From the NCBI RefSeq assembly GCF_019320115.1, contig NC_089581.1:66358033-66422032 (forward strand): 64,000 nucleotides of DNA, read 5' to 3'. Within the stretch, counting starts at the first letter, position 1. Each line of letters starts with the position of its first letter. Of this stretch, positions 11,128-22,900 are shown piece after piece. The DNA comes from Miscanthus floridulus (lineage: Eukaryota > Streptophyta > Magnoliopsida > Poales > Poaceae). Made by a program: the position numbers and the translations under genes. Under the pieces are notes generated by a model. It was not told the origin of the DNA. It did no database searches and saw only the letters and a program-made list of their open reading frames with translations.

Positions 11128-12360
11128 ACCCATCTCATGGCATTTGAAGCACATGACATGAGGTAGCTTCTTTTCTTTCTTGCCCTTGCTCTTGTTGAAG
11201 CCAATGCCACTCTTGTCGCCATAGCTTCTTTTGTTGTTCAACATGTGCTCAAAGGTGACTTTAGATTTGTAGCACCTCTCTAACTTGTTGCTCAAATTCT
11301 TCACTTTATTTTTGAGCTTATTGTTCTCCTTCAAAAGGTTAGTCTCACAAGACATAGAAGTAGAACAAGCATCTATATGTGAAGAACATGGCATAGCTAA
11401 TAAATCATCACAAGAGATGGATACATGCTTCTTCCCTATATCACAAGAGTTAGTCACATGTTGCAATTGATCACTTGACTCATGTGATGTGCTCTCATTA
11501 TTTTATGTTTCTTTGAAAACGCTTTAATGAGAGAAGCATGTTGTTCCAATAATTCTTCATGAGATATAAGTAGTGTCGCATGAGTCAATTTTAGCTCACC
11601 ATGTGAAGATTTAAGAACATCAAGTTCTTATGTTCTTCACATGAGTTCTTTAGAAATGAGTTTTTATTTTTCAATTTCATTGTTTTAGCTTTCTCATTTT
11701 CTAAAGACATGGTCATGCTAGCAAGTCTACTCACAAGCTCATCATATGAATCAACATGATCAACTACATTAGCACTAGATACCTTGGTGTCACCTTGTGA
11801 CATGAAGCAATGTGGTGATGATGGAGAGCTTGTAGTAGCATAACGATCATGGCTCGAGCATGAACCAACATGATTAAGATCACCATCGAGTGTGCTTGAG
11901 GTAGAATCATGATGTGCATCACTTGTGGCATCATCATCAATCATGTCAAGTGATCTTGTGGTAATATCATCATTATCATCATCACTTGACCACGAGGTGG
12001 AGCAATCTTCCACAATCACCAAAGGTGTGCTTGATTGATTCCCACAATGCATGGGTGGTTCCTTTGTGGTTCACCTTGTAAAACAACTCAAAGCTCAAAG
12101 CATCCATTAGAAATAAATAAGCATCAGAATCAAGTTCAAAGAGAACCTTTTGAGCTTTGGTTAGATTTTTGTGGTCCAAGATATGGGTGAGACCACTTGT
12201 GACAACCTATCAAAACTTAGGTCCCTTTGCATGAAAATGATCAAGCATATGATGTTTCCACCGTGCAAAGTGTGTGCCATCAAAAATATGTGTGCCACAC
12301 TCATCTATCCTACTAGACGCCATCCTCTTGGGTCGGTGAAGACCACAAATGAGAGATCTC
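11128..12360 (-). pseudogene. gag remnant of a reverse-strand Ty1/copia element
   Basis: Read on the minus strand from the primer site at 12372. The first piece (12179-11982) holds an ALWESIKHTFGD-type gag motif. The second (12052-11591) is rich in D and S and has heptad repeats. The third (11466-11113) is lysine-rich and ends in CFKCHEMG, the start of a CX2C zinc knuckle. These features fit Sirevirus/Maximus-type copia gag of grasses, at moderate confidence. The pieces lie in different frames, so the gene is broken. Everything after the zinc-knuckle start, including all of pol and the other LTR, is missing; the breakpoint lies about 100 bases from the LTR of element 1. Confidence 0.7.
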
Positions 12361-12372
12361 GCTCTGATACCA
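12361..12372 (-). other. Primer-binding site of the copia element
   Basis: On the minus strand this reads TGGTATCAGAGC, a perfect match to the complement of the 3' end of initiator tRNA-Met. It directly abuts the LTR end. Confidence 0.85.
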
Positions 12373-14745
12373 TGTGTAGGGTCGAGATGGCGGACTAGAG
12401 GAGGGTGAATAGTCCTTTCTAAAATTAATCACGCCGGCTAACCGAAACAAATGTGGAATTAAAACTATCGGTCTAGCCAAGACTACACCCATCTATCTAA
12501 GTTCTCAAGCATCTTATAAAAAGATCATAGTTAAGCAAAAAGGTGCCGGGCTAGCTAGAGCTCACCTAACAATTCTAGCTTACAAGGTCGCACAAACCTA
12601 TGCAACTAGTACTTCAAGCAACCAGAGGAGCTCCTACACAACTAGTGATGCAAAGCGTACAAAGCTCCTAAGCTCACTAGCAATGCTCAATAACAAGGCT
12701 ACACAAACCAAATTAGAGAGCGCACATTACTTAGCTACACACACACACTAAGCAATGCAACTAACAAGTCTACTCAAGCCAAATTAGTTGCGCAAGGGAG
12801 CTACTTCTATGCTACACAAACAAGAAGGTAACTAGCAAGCTACACAAGCTAACTAATTACAAGAGCAACTACATAAGCACAATGTATATGAAAGTAATTA
12901 CAAGATTGTATAAAGGGATTACAAACCAATGGGAAGATAAGGATGACACAATGATTTTATCCTGAGGTTCACGTGCTTGCCAACACGCTAGTCCCTGTTG
13001 TGTCGACCATTCACTTGGTGGTTCGGTGGCTAATTGGCATCAGCCGCCAAGCCCGCACATTGGGCAACACAAGAACCTACCCCAAAAGTGAGGGTAGCTC
13101 AATGACATGCTCAACTAGAGTTGCTCTTCGTGATCCCCACGGGGTGAGCACAATCCCCCTCACAAATCCTCCTCCGGAGCACCGCACAATCTTCTCGCGT
13201 GCTTCAATGGAGACACAAGCCACCAAGCCATCTAGGAGGTGGCAACCTCTAAGAGTAACAAGCACCACTGGCTTGCAACACGATCACCTAGTGCCACTCG
13301 ATGCAATCGCACTAGAACCGCTCACTTACTCGATCGAATGATCACTATCAAGCACAAGTGAGTTAGAGGGCTCCAAGCATGGACACTTAGTCCCAAGGGT
13401 GCTCAACCAGCCAAATGCCCCGAGTTCCACCTCTATTTATAGCCCCTAAGCCAAATAGAGCCGTTGGAGCAAAGATCCCTTTTCTACGAGGGCACCGGAC
13501 ACGACGATGGTGGCACCGCCCTAGGGGTGGTGGTGCCCCTTCAACGGTCACATAATGGCTAGGTTGACTGGTCATAGGCACCAGACAGGGGTGGCGGTGG
13601 CACCGCCCTAGGGGTGGCGGTGACCACCAGCCAAGCCCCCAAAACACTCACTCTCTAGAAATTTAGGGCAGTGCACTGTCGTCACCATGGCGGTGACCAG
13701 CCCTGCTCCCTTGCTCTCTGCTGAAAAGATGTGGTGGCACCGGACCGCACCTGGCGGTGCACCGCCCTCACCATGGCGGTGTGCACCGCCACTTCCGGTG
13801 ACCACCGCGGCTCCTGCTATGCTCGGCCAAGTCTAGGTGGGCACCGCCCTAGGGGTGGCAGTGCCACCGAACAAGGCACGGCGATGCTAGCCCCCAACAC
13901 GCTGCTGTCAGCCTCGGTCAACCGGTCACCGCCACCAGGGTGGTGGTGCACCGGATAGATAGGGGCAGTGCCCCCAGGGCAGCAGCCCGAGCCCAGTTTC
14001 GCCTCCTCTTCTTTACCAACTTCTTCAACTTTGCAAATATGCTAACACCATTAAATGATCACCACCTTGTGCACGTGTGTTAGCTTTTCACAAACATTCT
14101 TTTAAAGGATTAGTCACTCAATTTACCACGCCACTCGATCCTAACACGTATGCAAAGTTAGATCGTTCAAGTGGCACTAGATGACTGATATGCAAACAAG
14201 TTTGCTCCTCTTAATAGTAAGGCCATCTATCCTAAACCCGGTCATGCACTTATCTACACAACCTTTAACCGGTGAAATGAAATGCCCTACAAATATACAT
14301 TTGCCTTGCGCATTCCATTCCATCTCCTCCATCGTTGATGCAACACATGCACCAACCAATCACCAAATGATATGATCCACTACATATCATCACGTGACCA
14401 TATTGGTTCATCGATCCTGACTTCACTTGCTCTTCTCCGTTGCTTCGGTCCATCGGCGCCAAGTCATCACTCAACTTGCCCTTCACACTTGCAACCGGTC
14501 CGTCGAGCCAAGTCTTGTCTTGATCTTCTCCACCTTGATCACATGACTCAATGTCATGTCTCATATGCAATGGCTCCTTTATCATACGTGTGAGCTTTGC
14601 AACAAATCCAAGCCATTTTACCATCATGGCATAGGTTGCTCACATATGATGTATCTGTGGACTAATCACATGTGTATCTCACATTAAACACAATTAGTCC
14701 ACCTAGGTTGTCACTCAATTATCAAAACCAAACAGGGACCTTTCA
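12373..14745 (-). repeat. 5' LTR of the reverse-strand copia element (about 2373 bp)
   Basis: On the minus strand it opens TGAAAGGTCCCTGTTTGG, a start typical of grass copia LTRs, and closes CCTACACA next to the primer site. A TATA box (minus strand, CTATAAATAG) lies at about 13433-13442. The region 13480-13980 is GC-rich and built of diverged repeats of a GGTGGCACCG-like motif. ORFs in it on both strands look accidental. Confidence 0.82.
13433..13442 (-). promoter_or_regulatory. TATA box of the copia LTR
   Basis: The plus strand reads CTATTTATAG, which is CTATAAATAG on the minus strand. It lies about 1.3 kb into the LTR in element orientation and would place the RNA start just left of 13430. 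Confidence 0.55.
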
Positions 14746-16028
14746 CCTGGCCTCATCTTAAACAATTTGTGCAGTAGTTTGTAAAGCAGTGTGACATTTA
14801 TCAGCAAGCCAAGGTACTAGGACTATTACAACCTTTGCCAATACCTTCACTGGCCTAGGAAGTGATCAGCCTGGACTTTATTGAAGGGTTACCTACATCT
14901 GATAGGCACAGTGCTATATTAGTGGTGGTGGACAAATTCTCAAAGTATGGCCACTTCCTTCCTGTCCACCATCCCTATACAGCCATGTAGATTGCTAAGC
15001 TGTTTCAGGATAATATCTACAAACTACATGGACTCCCAAAGGCTATTATTTCTGATAGAGATCCTATCTTCATTAGCACAATTGCTAATGAGCTCGGCCT
15101 ACCATCCCAAATGGATGGTGAGACAGAAAGACTTAATCAATGTTTAGAAGGCTTTTTGAGATGTACTGTGCATTCATGCCCAAGGCAATGGAGCAAATGG
15201 TTGTCAGTAGCAGAGTTTTGGTACAATACAACATATCATTCTGCTCTAGGGAGATCTCCATTTGAAGTTTTGTATGGGCAAAGTCCAAGACAACTGGGTA
15301 TCTCTAATATGAATCTATGTGCAGTGCTAGATTTGGAACAATGGATGAAGGAGAGGGAGCTGTTGAACAGAATCATTCAGCAGCAGTTGTAGAGGTCACA
15401 TCAACGGATGAAGTCCCAAGCTGATAAACATAGGATGGAATGAGAGTTTCAGCAAGGAGATTTGGTGTATATGAAACTACAACCATATGTTCAATCCACA
15501 GTGGCAGCAAGATCATTGCCCTATTCGCTTGGCTTATAAGCCGTACTTTTTCAGCCAACGACCAGTATTTTTCTCTCACAACAAATCAGCCAACGATACT
15601 TTCAACCATGGCTTATCAGCCAAGCGAACAGGACACAAATAAGAAGCTCTCATTTCGGTTTTATGGTCCATATAAGGTGCTACAGCGAGTGGGAAAAGTG
15701 GCATATAAACTGGAGCTACCGGACGGAAGTCGCATTCACCCGGTCATTCATGTTTCCCAACTGAAGAAACATATTCCAAAGGATGTGGCGGTCAACTTGT
15801 GTCAGTACTGATCCATTCCAAGTTTGATCCATTCCAAGTTCAGCAACCAGAAAAGATTCTGCAGACTAGGGTCATCTAGAGAGGCGCCAATATGATCAAG
15901 CAAGTGCTCGTTCAGTGGACTTCGATGCCTGAAGAGATGGCCACTTGGGAAGATGAAGCGGATGTACCACGTGATCAGGCGCAGGCAACAACAGGTTGAG
16001 GACAACCTGATTCTCAAGGAGGGGACAA
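14746..16028 (+). pseudogene. Chromovirus integrase and chromodomain remnant (Reina-like)
   Basis: Broken frames read left to right show the end of the zinc-binding region (CDIYQQAK), an integrase core with LDFIEGLP, VVVDKFSKYGHF and IISDRDPIF, then DGETERLNQCLEG with the catalytic E, and a C-terminal part ending HVSQLKKH. A chromodomain follows (VLVQWTSMPEEMATWEDE, about 15907-15960). The part before 14746 is absent, a frameshift and a deletion lie near 15090-15110, and a MITE has inserted at 15519. The short purine-rich spacer to an LTR start at 16029 fits the Reina lineage. It is dead. Confidence 0.78.
15519..15632. mobile_element. MITE copy 1 (TTCGCTTGGCTTATAAGCC family)
   Basis: This 114-base element has terminal inverted repeats: the left end is CCCTATTCGCTTGGCTTATA and the right end reads CCTGTTCGCTTGGCTGATAA on the other strand. 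It interrupts the integrase C-terminal region. Copies 2 (28671) and 3 (45381) share the ends and the TTTTTCTCTCACA-like centre. No clear target duplication is seen, so the superfamily is open. Confidence 0.75.
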
Positions 16029-16260
16029 TGTCAGGGTATGATGAATGGGCCTGTGCCGACAGAGGCGGTGTAGCTGTTGCCGGTCTAGCAACAGAGGTCG
16101 GTGATCGTCGGATATATAAGGCGCCGTAGAAGATGTCGTAGGTAGGCAATCTTGTAACAGAATACTCTAGAATTCCAACTCAGTTACTACGTTCGTCCGC
16201 GCCCTCCTTGTAAACTCTGTTACGATTGCAAATTATCCCCAATTTTTACCATAGCGTAGC
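16029..16260 (+). repeat. Start of the 3' LTR of the Reina-like element
   Basis: TGTCAGGGTATGATGAA follows the purine stretch AAGGAGGGGACAA. GATATATAAGG at 16111-16121 is a TATA box. The end of the LTR is not clear, because its partner copy is absent; 16260 is a guess. Confidence 0.55.
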
Positions 16261-16412
16261 TAGTTCATCACAATAATTTTATAATAATTTAGCTTCGAGA
16301 AGTTTGTGAGGAAGAATCAGAAAAAGCTTTAATGATCTAGCTCTTGAGTACAATTACTGACTCGCAACAAGCCACACAGCTGCACCCAGAGTCATGCTAA
16401 AATGTTCTGAAG
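16261..16412. other. Intergenic stretch, content unclear
   Basis: Either the end of the short LTR or the distal promoter of the next gene. No ORF or known repeat is visible. Confidence 0.3.
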
Positions 16413-16934
16413 ATGTTTAGACGAGACACCGGACACGAGAGACACAGGGATAGGGTCACTGGGTCAGGCAGCCCCAAAGGGATATACCTCGCGGTCGCGG
16501 GTCGGCAGCTCGGCGCCATCCCTCCAATTCTAGCGGACGGGGGTCATCCCACTTCGCTTCCGCTCGTCACGCGCGCCTCGCGCTCGATTCAGCTCACCTT
16601 AGCTCGGCCGCTGCGGGCGACGCGCCTCGCGCTCGATTCAGCTCACCTCTTCAATTGCGGCGACGCTGGTCGAGCGACGGAGCCCTTCGCCGGCGAGAAC
16701 TCGCACCAGGTATTCTCGCCCCTTCTCTTCCATTCATGCTGTGCGAAACCGTGCACCCAAACTCCAATATAAACTATCTGTGTCCGGATCTGACCCAGTT
16801 ATGTCATAAATGTATTATGCTTGTTAACTTCGTTTTTTTTTTGGGAAAATTATCAGTGTACATGTATACGCTCCTCTCCTATACTGGAACCGCCACTACT
16901 TGCTAGCATCACCAGGCATTTCAGAATTGGCTGT
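16413..16934 (+). promoter_or_regulatory. Promoter and 5' UTR region of the PGK-TrmB gene, with a leader intron
   Basis: A GC-rich stretch (about 16430-16709) is followed by a plant-like leader intron: donor CACCAG/GTATTC at 16709/16710 and acceptor GCATTTCAG ending at 16924. The coding ATG follows at 16935. A 28-base direct repeat occurs at 16572-16599 and 16621-16648. No convincing TATA box is seen, as is common for housekeeping plastid-protein genes. The transcript start is unknown. Confidence 0.5.
16572..16648 (+). repeat. 28-bp direct repeat in the PGK-TrmB leader
   Basis: Two identical 28-base copies, starting CGCGCCTCGCGCTCGATTCA, lie 49 bases apart start to start, at 16572 and 16621. 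They may be regulatory or a simple slip duplication. Confidence 0.8.
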
Positions 16935-19900
16935 ATGCAGGCTTGTAACTTTCAGTTAAGCTCATCAAGGTTTCCTTGGTTAGTGCCATGGCTGCTTCCT
17001 GCTGGATTCCCAGTCGCCATGAATAGTAGCTACTTTTTGGGTGAGCTGGATGTGCTCCGTTTTTTAGATTTTTTTTTGTTCTGTTGTTGCATTGAGATTC
17101 TAACATCACGTCAATTTTTGTTGACTTGTTCTTGTATAGGGGGACAGGGACTATACAGGTTGAAATGTAGATTACGGTGCTCTCAGCTGCAGCTCTCTAC
17201 TAATTCAGTCCATAATAAGAAAGAGGTATCCTCGAATGTACTGGATAATTGGATATTTACTAAATAGTACATAATATGATTACTAGCTGTAGTCATATTT
17301 GAATTTTGCTTTTAGTCCTATGGTGATATTGCAACTTATTGATCGTAGAAGCATATGCTCCGTAATTAAAGTAATACTGGATGCTAAGGACATTTTTTTG
17401 GGACTAGCAAGAATAATGAGCTGCAGGTCTGATGAACTGGATGTTGATCCTTATCATCACCATGACCATGCTGTTTTCTTCCATTTTCACGCAAAACATA
17501 TCAGAGAATTGTGCACTGAAACAAACATGGGAGAGATGGAGGATGATACTTTCTATCATGTAAGAAGTGATAAATACTTGGGATTTAGGTCTATTAACAA
17601 AATGATGCAATACTTTTCAACAAGTGAATTCCTTTCTATGGTTTCTGGTTGTTTCAGTGTTATGCCTCAGTTCCTGCTGACATGGAATGCTAACATTTTG
17701 CTTTTACATCATTGCAGAAGGACAAATATTCTTGTTTTGATCAGTCAACATCATATCTACATGTACAATCTCTTAGGGACTTTCCGACTGAAAAACTTTC
17801 TGGAGAGGTAGTTGTGGTGCGTCTTGATTCTTCACTTATCTTGGGGCACTTAGGACCATGCACTTCCTCACTTGAAAGAGCTTTGCTAACTATCAAATAC
17901 TTGTGCAAAGCAAGAGCGAAAGTGGTCATAGCCACCAGCTGGGATACAATTTTTCAGTCTGATAATCCAGTGATTGAATCAGTTGGCTCTTTTGCAGGTT
18001 AGTCAATTATTTATCGTGTAACATGAATTCTTGACATATCATCTGTTATTTCCCTTCGTGGATTGAAGTTTTTTTTTTCAGTTTATTATGTCAGTATAGC
18101 AGAACGAGGAATCATCCCCCTCCCTCTACTTGGATTACATGGTTTTTTCTTAAATTGCTTTGTTGGGTTTCATTTATTCTTAACCAAAAGTCGAAAAATG
18201 ATAAGAAAAACGATTAAATTTTGTAAAAAGGAGATGTTGAGTTCCTACATACCAGATATCCCGTTAGGGGAATCTGCACAGTTACAGTCCTTTGCCATTG
18301 TTGATGGTGATAAATTAGTCTCTGTACCCATTGCCCCAACATTTTTATAAGACAAAGAACTTCATCAATTTTATAAAAAAACTGCAAAATCGAAACAACA
18401 TCTTTACTTGTTTAGTTTGTAGCTTGAAAATAATCTGCCTTAAATTCTGGTTGTTCCTTTTGACACATCATAAATTCTGGTTCTTGTCAGAGTACTTGTC
18501 ATCACTTCTTCAAGTAGAAGTCATCCCAGTAGATGGTGAGCTTGGTTTAACATCATTTAAGCAAGAAGAGTGGGCTCAGAACAGTATTATTTTGTTTGAA
18601 AATCTTTTGAACTTCAGAGGAGAAGTTGCTAATTGCAAAGATTTTTCTCAGAAGCTAGCTTCAGGTGCCACGATATTTGTCAATGATTCTTTCTCATTGT
18701 CTCATAAGATTCTTGCATCAACTGTTGGTATCACGTGCTTCTGCTATGCGTCTCTTGCTGGTTTCCATTTTGAGGAGGAGCTTATGCAATTGATAAAGAT
18801 CATGGACACCACGAGGCGCCCATATATTGCCATTGTAATCATTAGCCTATTTTTTCAATGTATATGTAGCGGACAGGCGTTATGCAAGATTTAGCTATCA
18901 AAAAGCAGTTGTCTATTATTTTTCAATGAAATAGGTTGCAGCTTTACTTTCGGCGTTCTATTAATGTATGTAAAGCATGCTAATTAGAGCTGTTCTCTTC
19001 CTCCATGAAATGCTAAAATATCCTCTGCCCTGGAACCACCAGGGAAAGATGAATGACCTATTAAAAACAACCAAATTTTCGTTTTCTTATCCTTCACATA
19101 TCATAAGTCTCTGGAGTTAGACAAGTACTACTAATGTGCGATGCCCGCTATGTACCTATTAGAGCAGAATTTCCCTGAGGCTCTGAGAAGTACCCAATTA
19201 GCCAGAAGTAGTGTATAATGGTGTTGTTTTTCCTTTAAGTGAGTGAATACAACTTTAGGCATCATGGCATGGATCATATGCTAATAATATAATAACATTC
19301 TTTTTCTTGAGTTTTGGTTAGAAAGACTGATGCTATGAAATAGTATTATACATTTTATCCTTTTGTAATCTTAAGCTCATGGTGGATAATAGCTAAATAT
19401 TCTGTGCTGTCCCTTTCAGTTATGCTGGAGACTTATTTACCTGAAAACAAGTGATTACTGATTATAGTAGATGATTAATTACATTTGAAAAAAAAACTTG
19501 TCCTTGCAACTTGTGCTCCATATGAAGCATGTGCAACTAGAGGATCAGTACATCACTACGAAGTACCTTTTAGAGCCAAAATCGAGTAATCGCTTCCTAT
19601 TGCCAAGATTCTTTATTTCTGACTTCTTCTGGTTATTGCAGATCGGAGGCAGTAACTTCTTGAGAAAAGCACCCGCTCTTCAGATGTTAACCTCTCTATG
19701 TGATGGGTTGTTCTTCGTTGGAAAATTATCATTTCAAATAATGAACGGCCTTGGAATGACAGTGCCCTCTCAATTCATAGAAAGAAATGCAGTTAAGGAA
19801 GTACTACAGATTATTCAAGTTGCTAGGGATCGGAATGTTCCTATTTATTATCCAACAGATCTCTGGTGCTTGAAAAATGATGGCAGTAAAACATTGGGAG

Positions 19901-22900
19901 TAATCAGCTCTAATGGACAATTGGCTGGTGAGTATTACTAGCAACTTTTCATGTCATTCACATATTTCTCAAGCAACTTTTTTTGGTAACATTTCTGAAA
20001 TTGTGCTTCCCTTGTTTAGATTACGACATCCTGTTTGCAAAACATGTTTCTCACCATTTAGCAAATATCTGTCAAAGTACACTAGTAAAAATGGAGCTCT
20101 ATTGCATGCTGGCAAATTACACCATGCAGAAACATGCTGAATTGGATAGTTTGCAGCAACATTTTGCTAACAATTAAACCATGAAATGTTTGTTTATAAT
20201 ACCGACTTCTAGAAGCTGAGCCTAATTCAGTTTTCTTTTTCTCTTTCTCTCTTTTTTTTTTCCTTTTTTCTTTTTAAAATTGAACTACCAGTTGCCAAAG
20301 GGACCTGCATTTTGCAATTTTTTTCTGTAGAGTTTTCTCTATCTGTAAATTCTAGCAGTAACATTGCCGTATAGCTATTTATTAAAACACTTCAAGTAGT
20401 GATTGTGTTAACAGTTGAAGTTGGAAGGGGCAGATAATCAATTACTTCAAACAGTTGTAAATATTCTAATACCTGTGATTTCTCCATGCTTACTTTGTTT
20501 AGGCTGGACACCAGTTGATATAGGACCATCAACATTGGAGAAAATTTCTTCTATAATTCCATCATATGAGGTAAGAAATGGTATTACTGGAAACATTGCT
20601 TCAGTTGGTTTCTGGGTTCCGTGCAACCATCTTAATTAGTTTTTATTTAAAAGCATTAATTATGTCATACTTTTTATGCTTCTCATGTAACTGTAAAGTT
20701 TTTTTATTAGTAATGAACGATGTGGTGTAAGGGAAATATTAAAGATAAAAAATACATCCAGATCAATTTGAAAACTTCATTTTGATCGATCTGATAATTT
20801 CTGCATGTGAACTGCCATCAATTGAATTTCTCCTTTCTTTCTTCCTTTCTTTTTATGAAAATCCAAGCTGTGGAATTGGCATGCAATTGGATCATTTTTC
20901 TTCCCCATTAATACAATTAACATGCAGTTCTCCTACGTGTTTGTTTGAGAAATAATCATAATCTTTTAGATCCTTGACAACTTATTTTTTATATTTTTGT
21001 ACAGAAGATACTGTGGATTGGCCCTACAAACTACGATTTAACAGAAACATTTTCAGTTGGTGGAACACAGTTGGGTGAAATACTGGAAAAGGCAAGCTCC
21101 GATAGCTGTGATGTTGTTTTAGTGGGCAGTGCAGCATGCAAGGCAATAAAAAGAAAAACAGATTCCTCATCTCAATATACAGAATTTCAAAATGCCACTG
21201 TTGTTTGGGAATTCCTCAAAGGAAGGATATTGCCTGGTATTGCAGCATTGGATAAAGTAAGTCATGGTAGAACAAGAACAATACTTCTATTGGGTCATAA
21301 CTAGTGCTTCTTGTATAATAGTAAATTTTCATCTGCAAAATATTGTTTCAGTTCATTCATGGTATTTATTCAATGTGTGACATATGAAGCCCACTTCAAA
21401 ACATAATGAAGTTGAGGGTGTTACTTTTGATGGCTGTCTGTCCTTATGGTTGAGGGTGTCATAGGGAGTTGGTTACTAGGTTGTTTTTTTATTCTTGTCC
21501 ATGGTGCAACTGTATATCTGCAAGTGTGAAAGTCTCTTCGGAAACATCTGATAAAAAAAATCTGCAAGTCAGCAAGTGTGAAAGTGTTGTTTGGGCTCGG
21601 TGTGCCTGTAATACGCCCTTTCTTCTTCTTAATGCAATGACGTGCAGCTCTCCTTCACATTTTTGGAAAACACACAAAATGAAGATGAAAGTGTAGCCTT
21701 CATGCTTTTCACAGGCCAGCACATATTTGTGTGCCTATACAATTATCTTGTTTTCATGTGACCCTACATTGGATGTTTAGGTGGCATAAATATACTGGTA
21801 TAAATTGCATAAAGCAGATCCTGTTTACACATTTGATTAAGTCGAGCATATTCTGACATATGACATCATCACTTTAGCCAAGTTCTTAAATTTGAAATTC
21901 CAGGCCACGATCATAGGCCACAAACAATCCTAAATAGCCCAAGGAGTTAGAGTTCTACGTAACTTTAATGGCATTAAATTCCTTCAACATTGCATCAGTG
22001 TTATAGATGGCCAATATCTATCTAACAGGCATGAATTGTGGATCAATTAAGAAAATAGATGATTGAATCTTGTGCTCAAAGATTTCTAATGATTGCTCAA
22101 GGACTTCTATTGGCATACTGATTTGTATACAGCCTGAAAGTCCTGAACATTGAAGGATCTTATGTGCTATGCCTCCATATCTTAGTGCCAGAAACACTAA
22201 TAATTGTATTAAAATATGATTCAAAGGTCTGTGGCATCCTCTGTTCCTATCATAGTCGTGGACCTGTACCTGTATAATTTCGGTGATCACATTTTTTAAC
22301 TTCTAATTTTCAATATTCTTCAGTAGATGGTGAGGTGCCGTTTTAGTCCCAGTTATATAGATATATTTGGTTCTTCATATTGTTTTACTTTTGCAGTGCT
22401 ACCCCTACCGGATTCCATGGAGCACTGTCTTCTGTGAACCTACACTACCTTTAGTGGTTGATATTGGAAGTGGTATGCCTCCTTAAATATTTGAAAATTG
22501 TGATTTACTTCATATATGAGTATTCCCTCCGTTCCAAAATGTAGGTCGTTTCAGTTTTGTCCTAAGTCAAACTTCTCTAACTTTAACCAAGTTTATAGGA
22601 AAATGCACCAATATTTACAACATCAAATTAGGTTCATTAAATGCACCATGAACTATGTATTGATAGTGCATTTATCTTGTATAGATATAGATGTTAATAT
22701 ATTTTCCTATAAACTCTTCGAGTTAGAGAAGATTGACTTAGGACAAAACTAAAACGACCTACATTTGGAATGGAGCAGAGGGAGTTCAAAAGAAGGGGAA
22801 TGGTATATATTTCCATGGTGAATTGTGGTGTGCTGGCTGTTTTCTATTAGTAATAATGTACTAGCTCACTGGCATCAGTGAACGATTGAACAACACAAAA

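Noticed and set aside
13387..13958. Gly/His-rich ORFs in the copia LTR
   Set aside because: Made by diverged GGTGGCACCG repeats; present on both strands and without a domain.
17299..17811. A 170-codon ORF as a single exon
   Set aside because: It runs through intron sequence and into the exon at 17718 in the wrong frame. Only the stretch 17416-17559 is kept, as a possible alternative exon.
18331..18894. A 187-codon intact ORF as a gene of its own
   Set aside because: It is the exon 18491-18834 with parts of both introns. The splice signals and PGK homology place it inside the larger gene.
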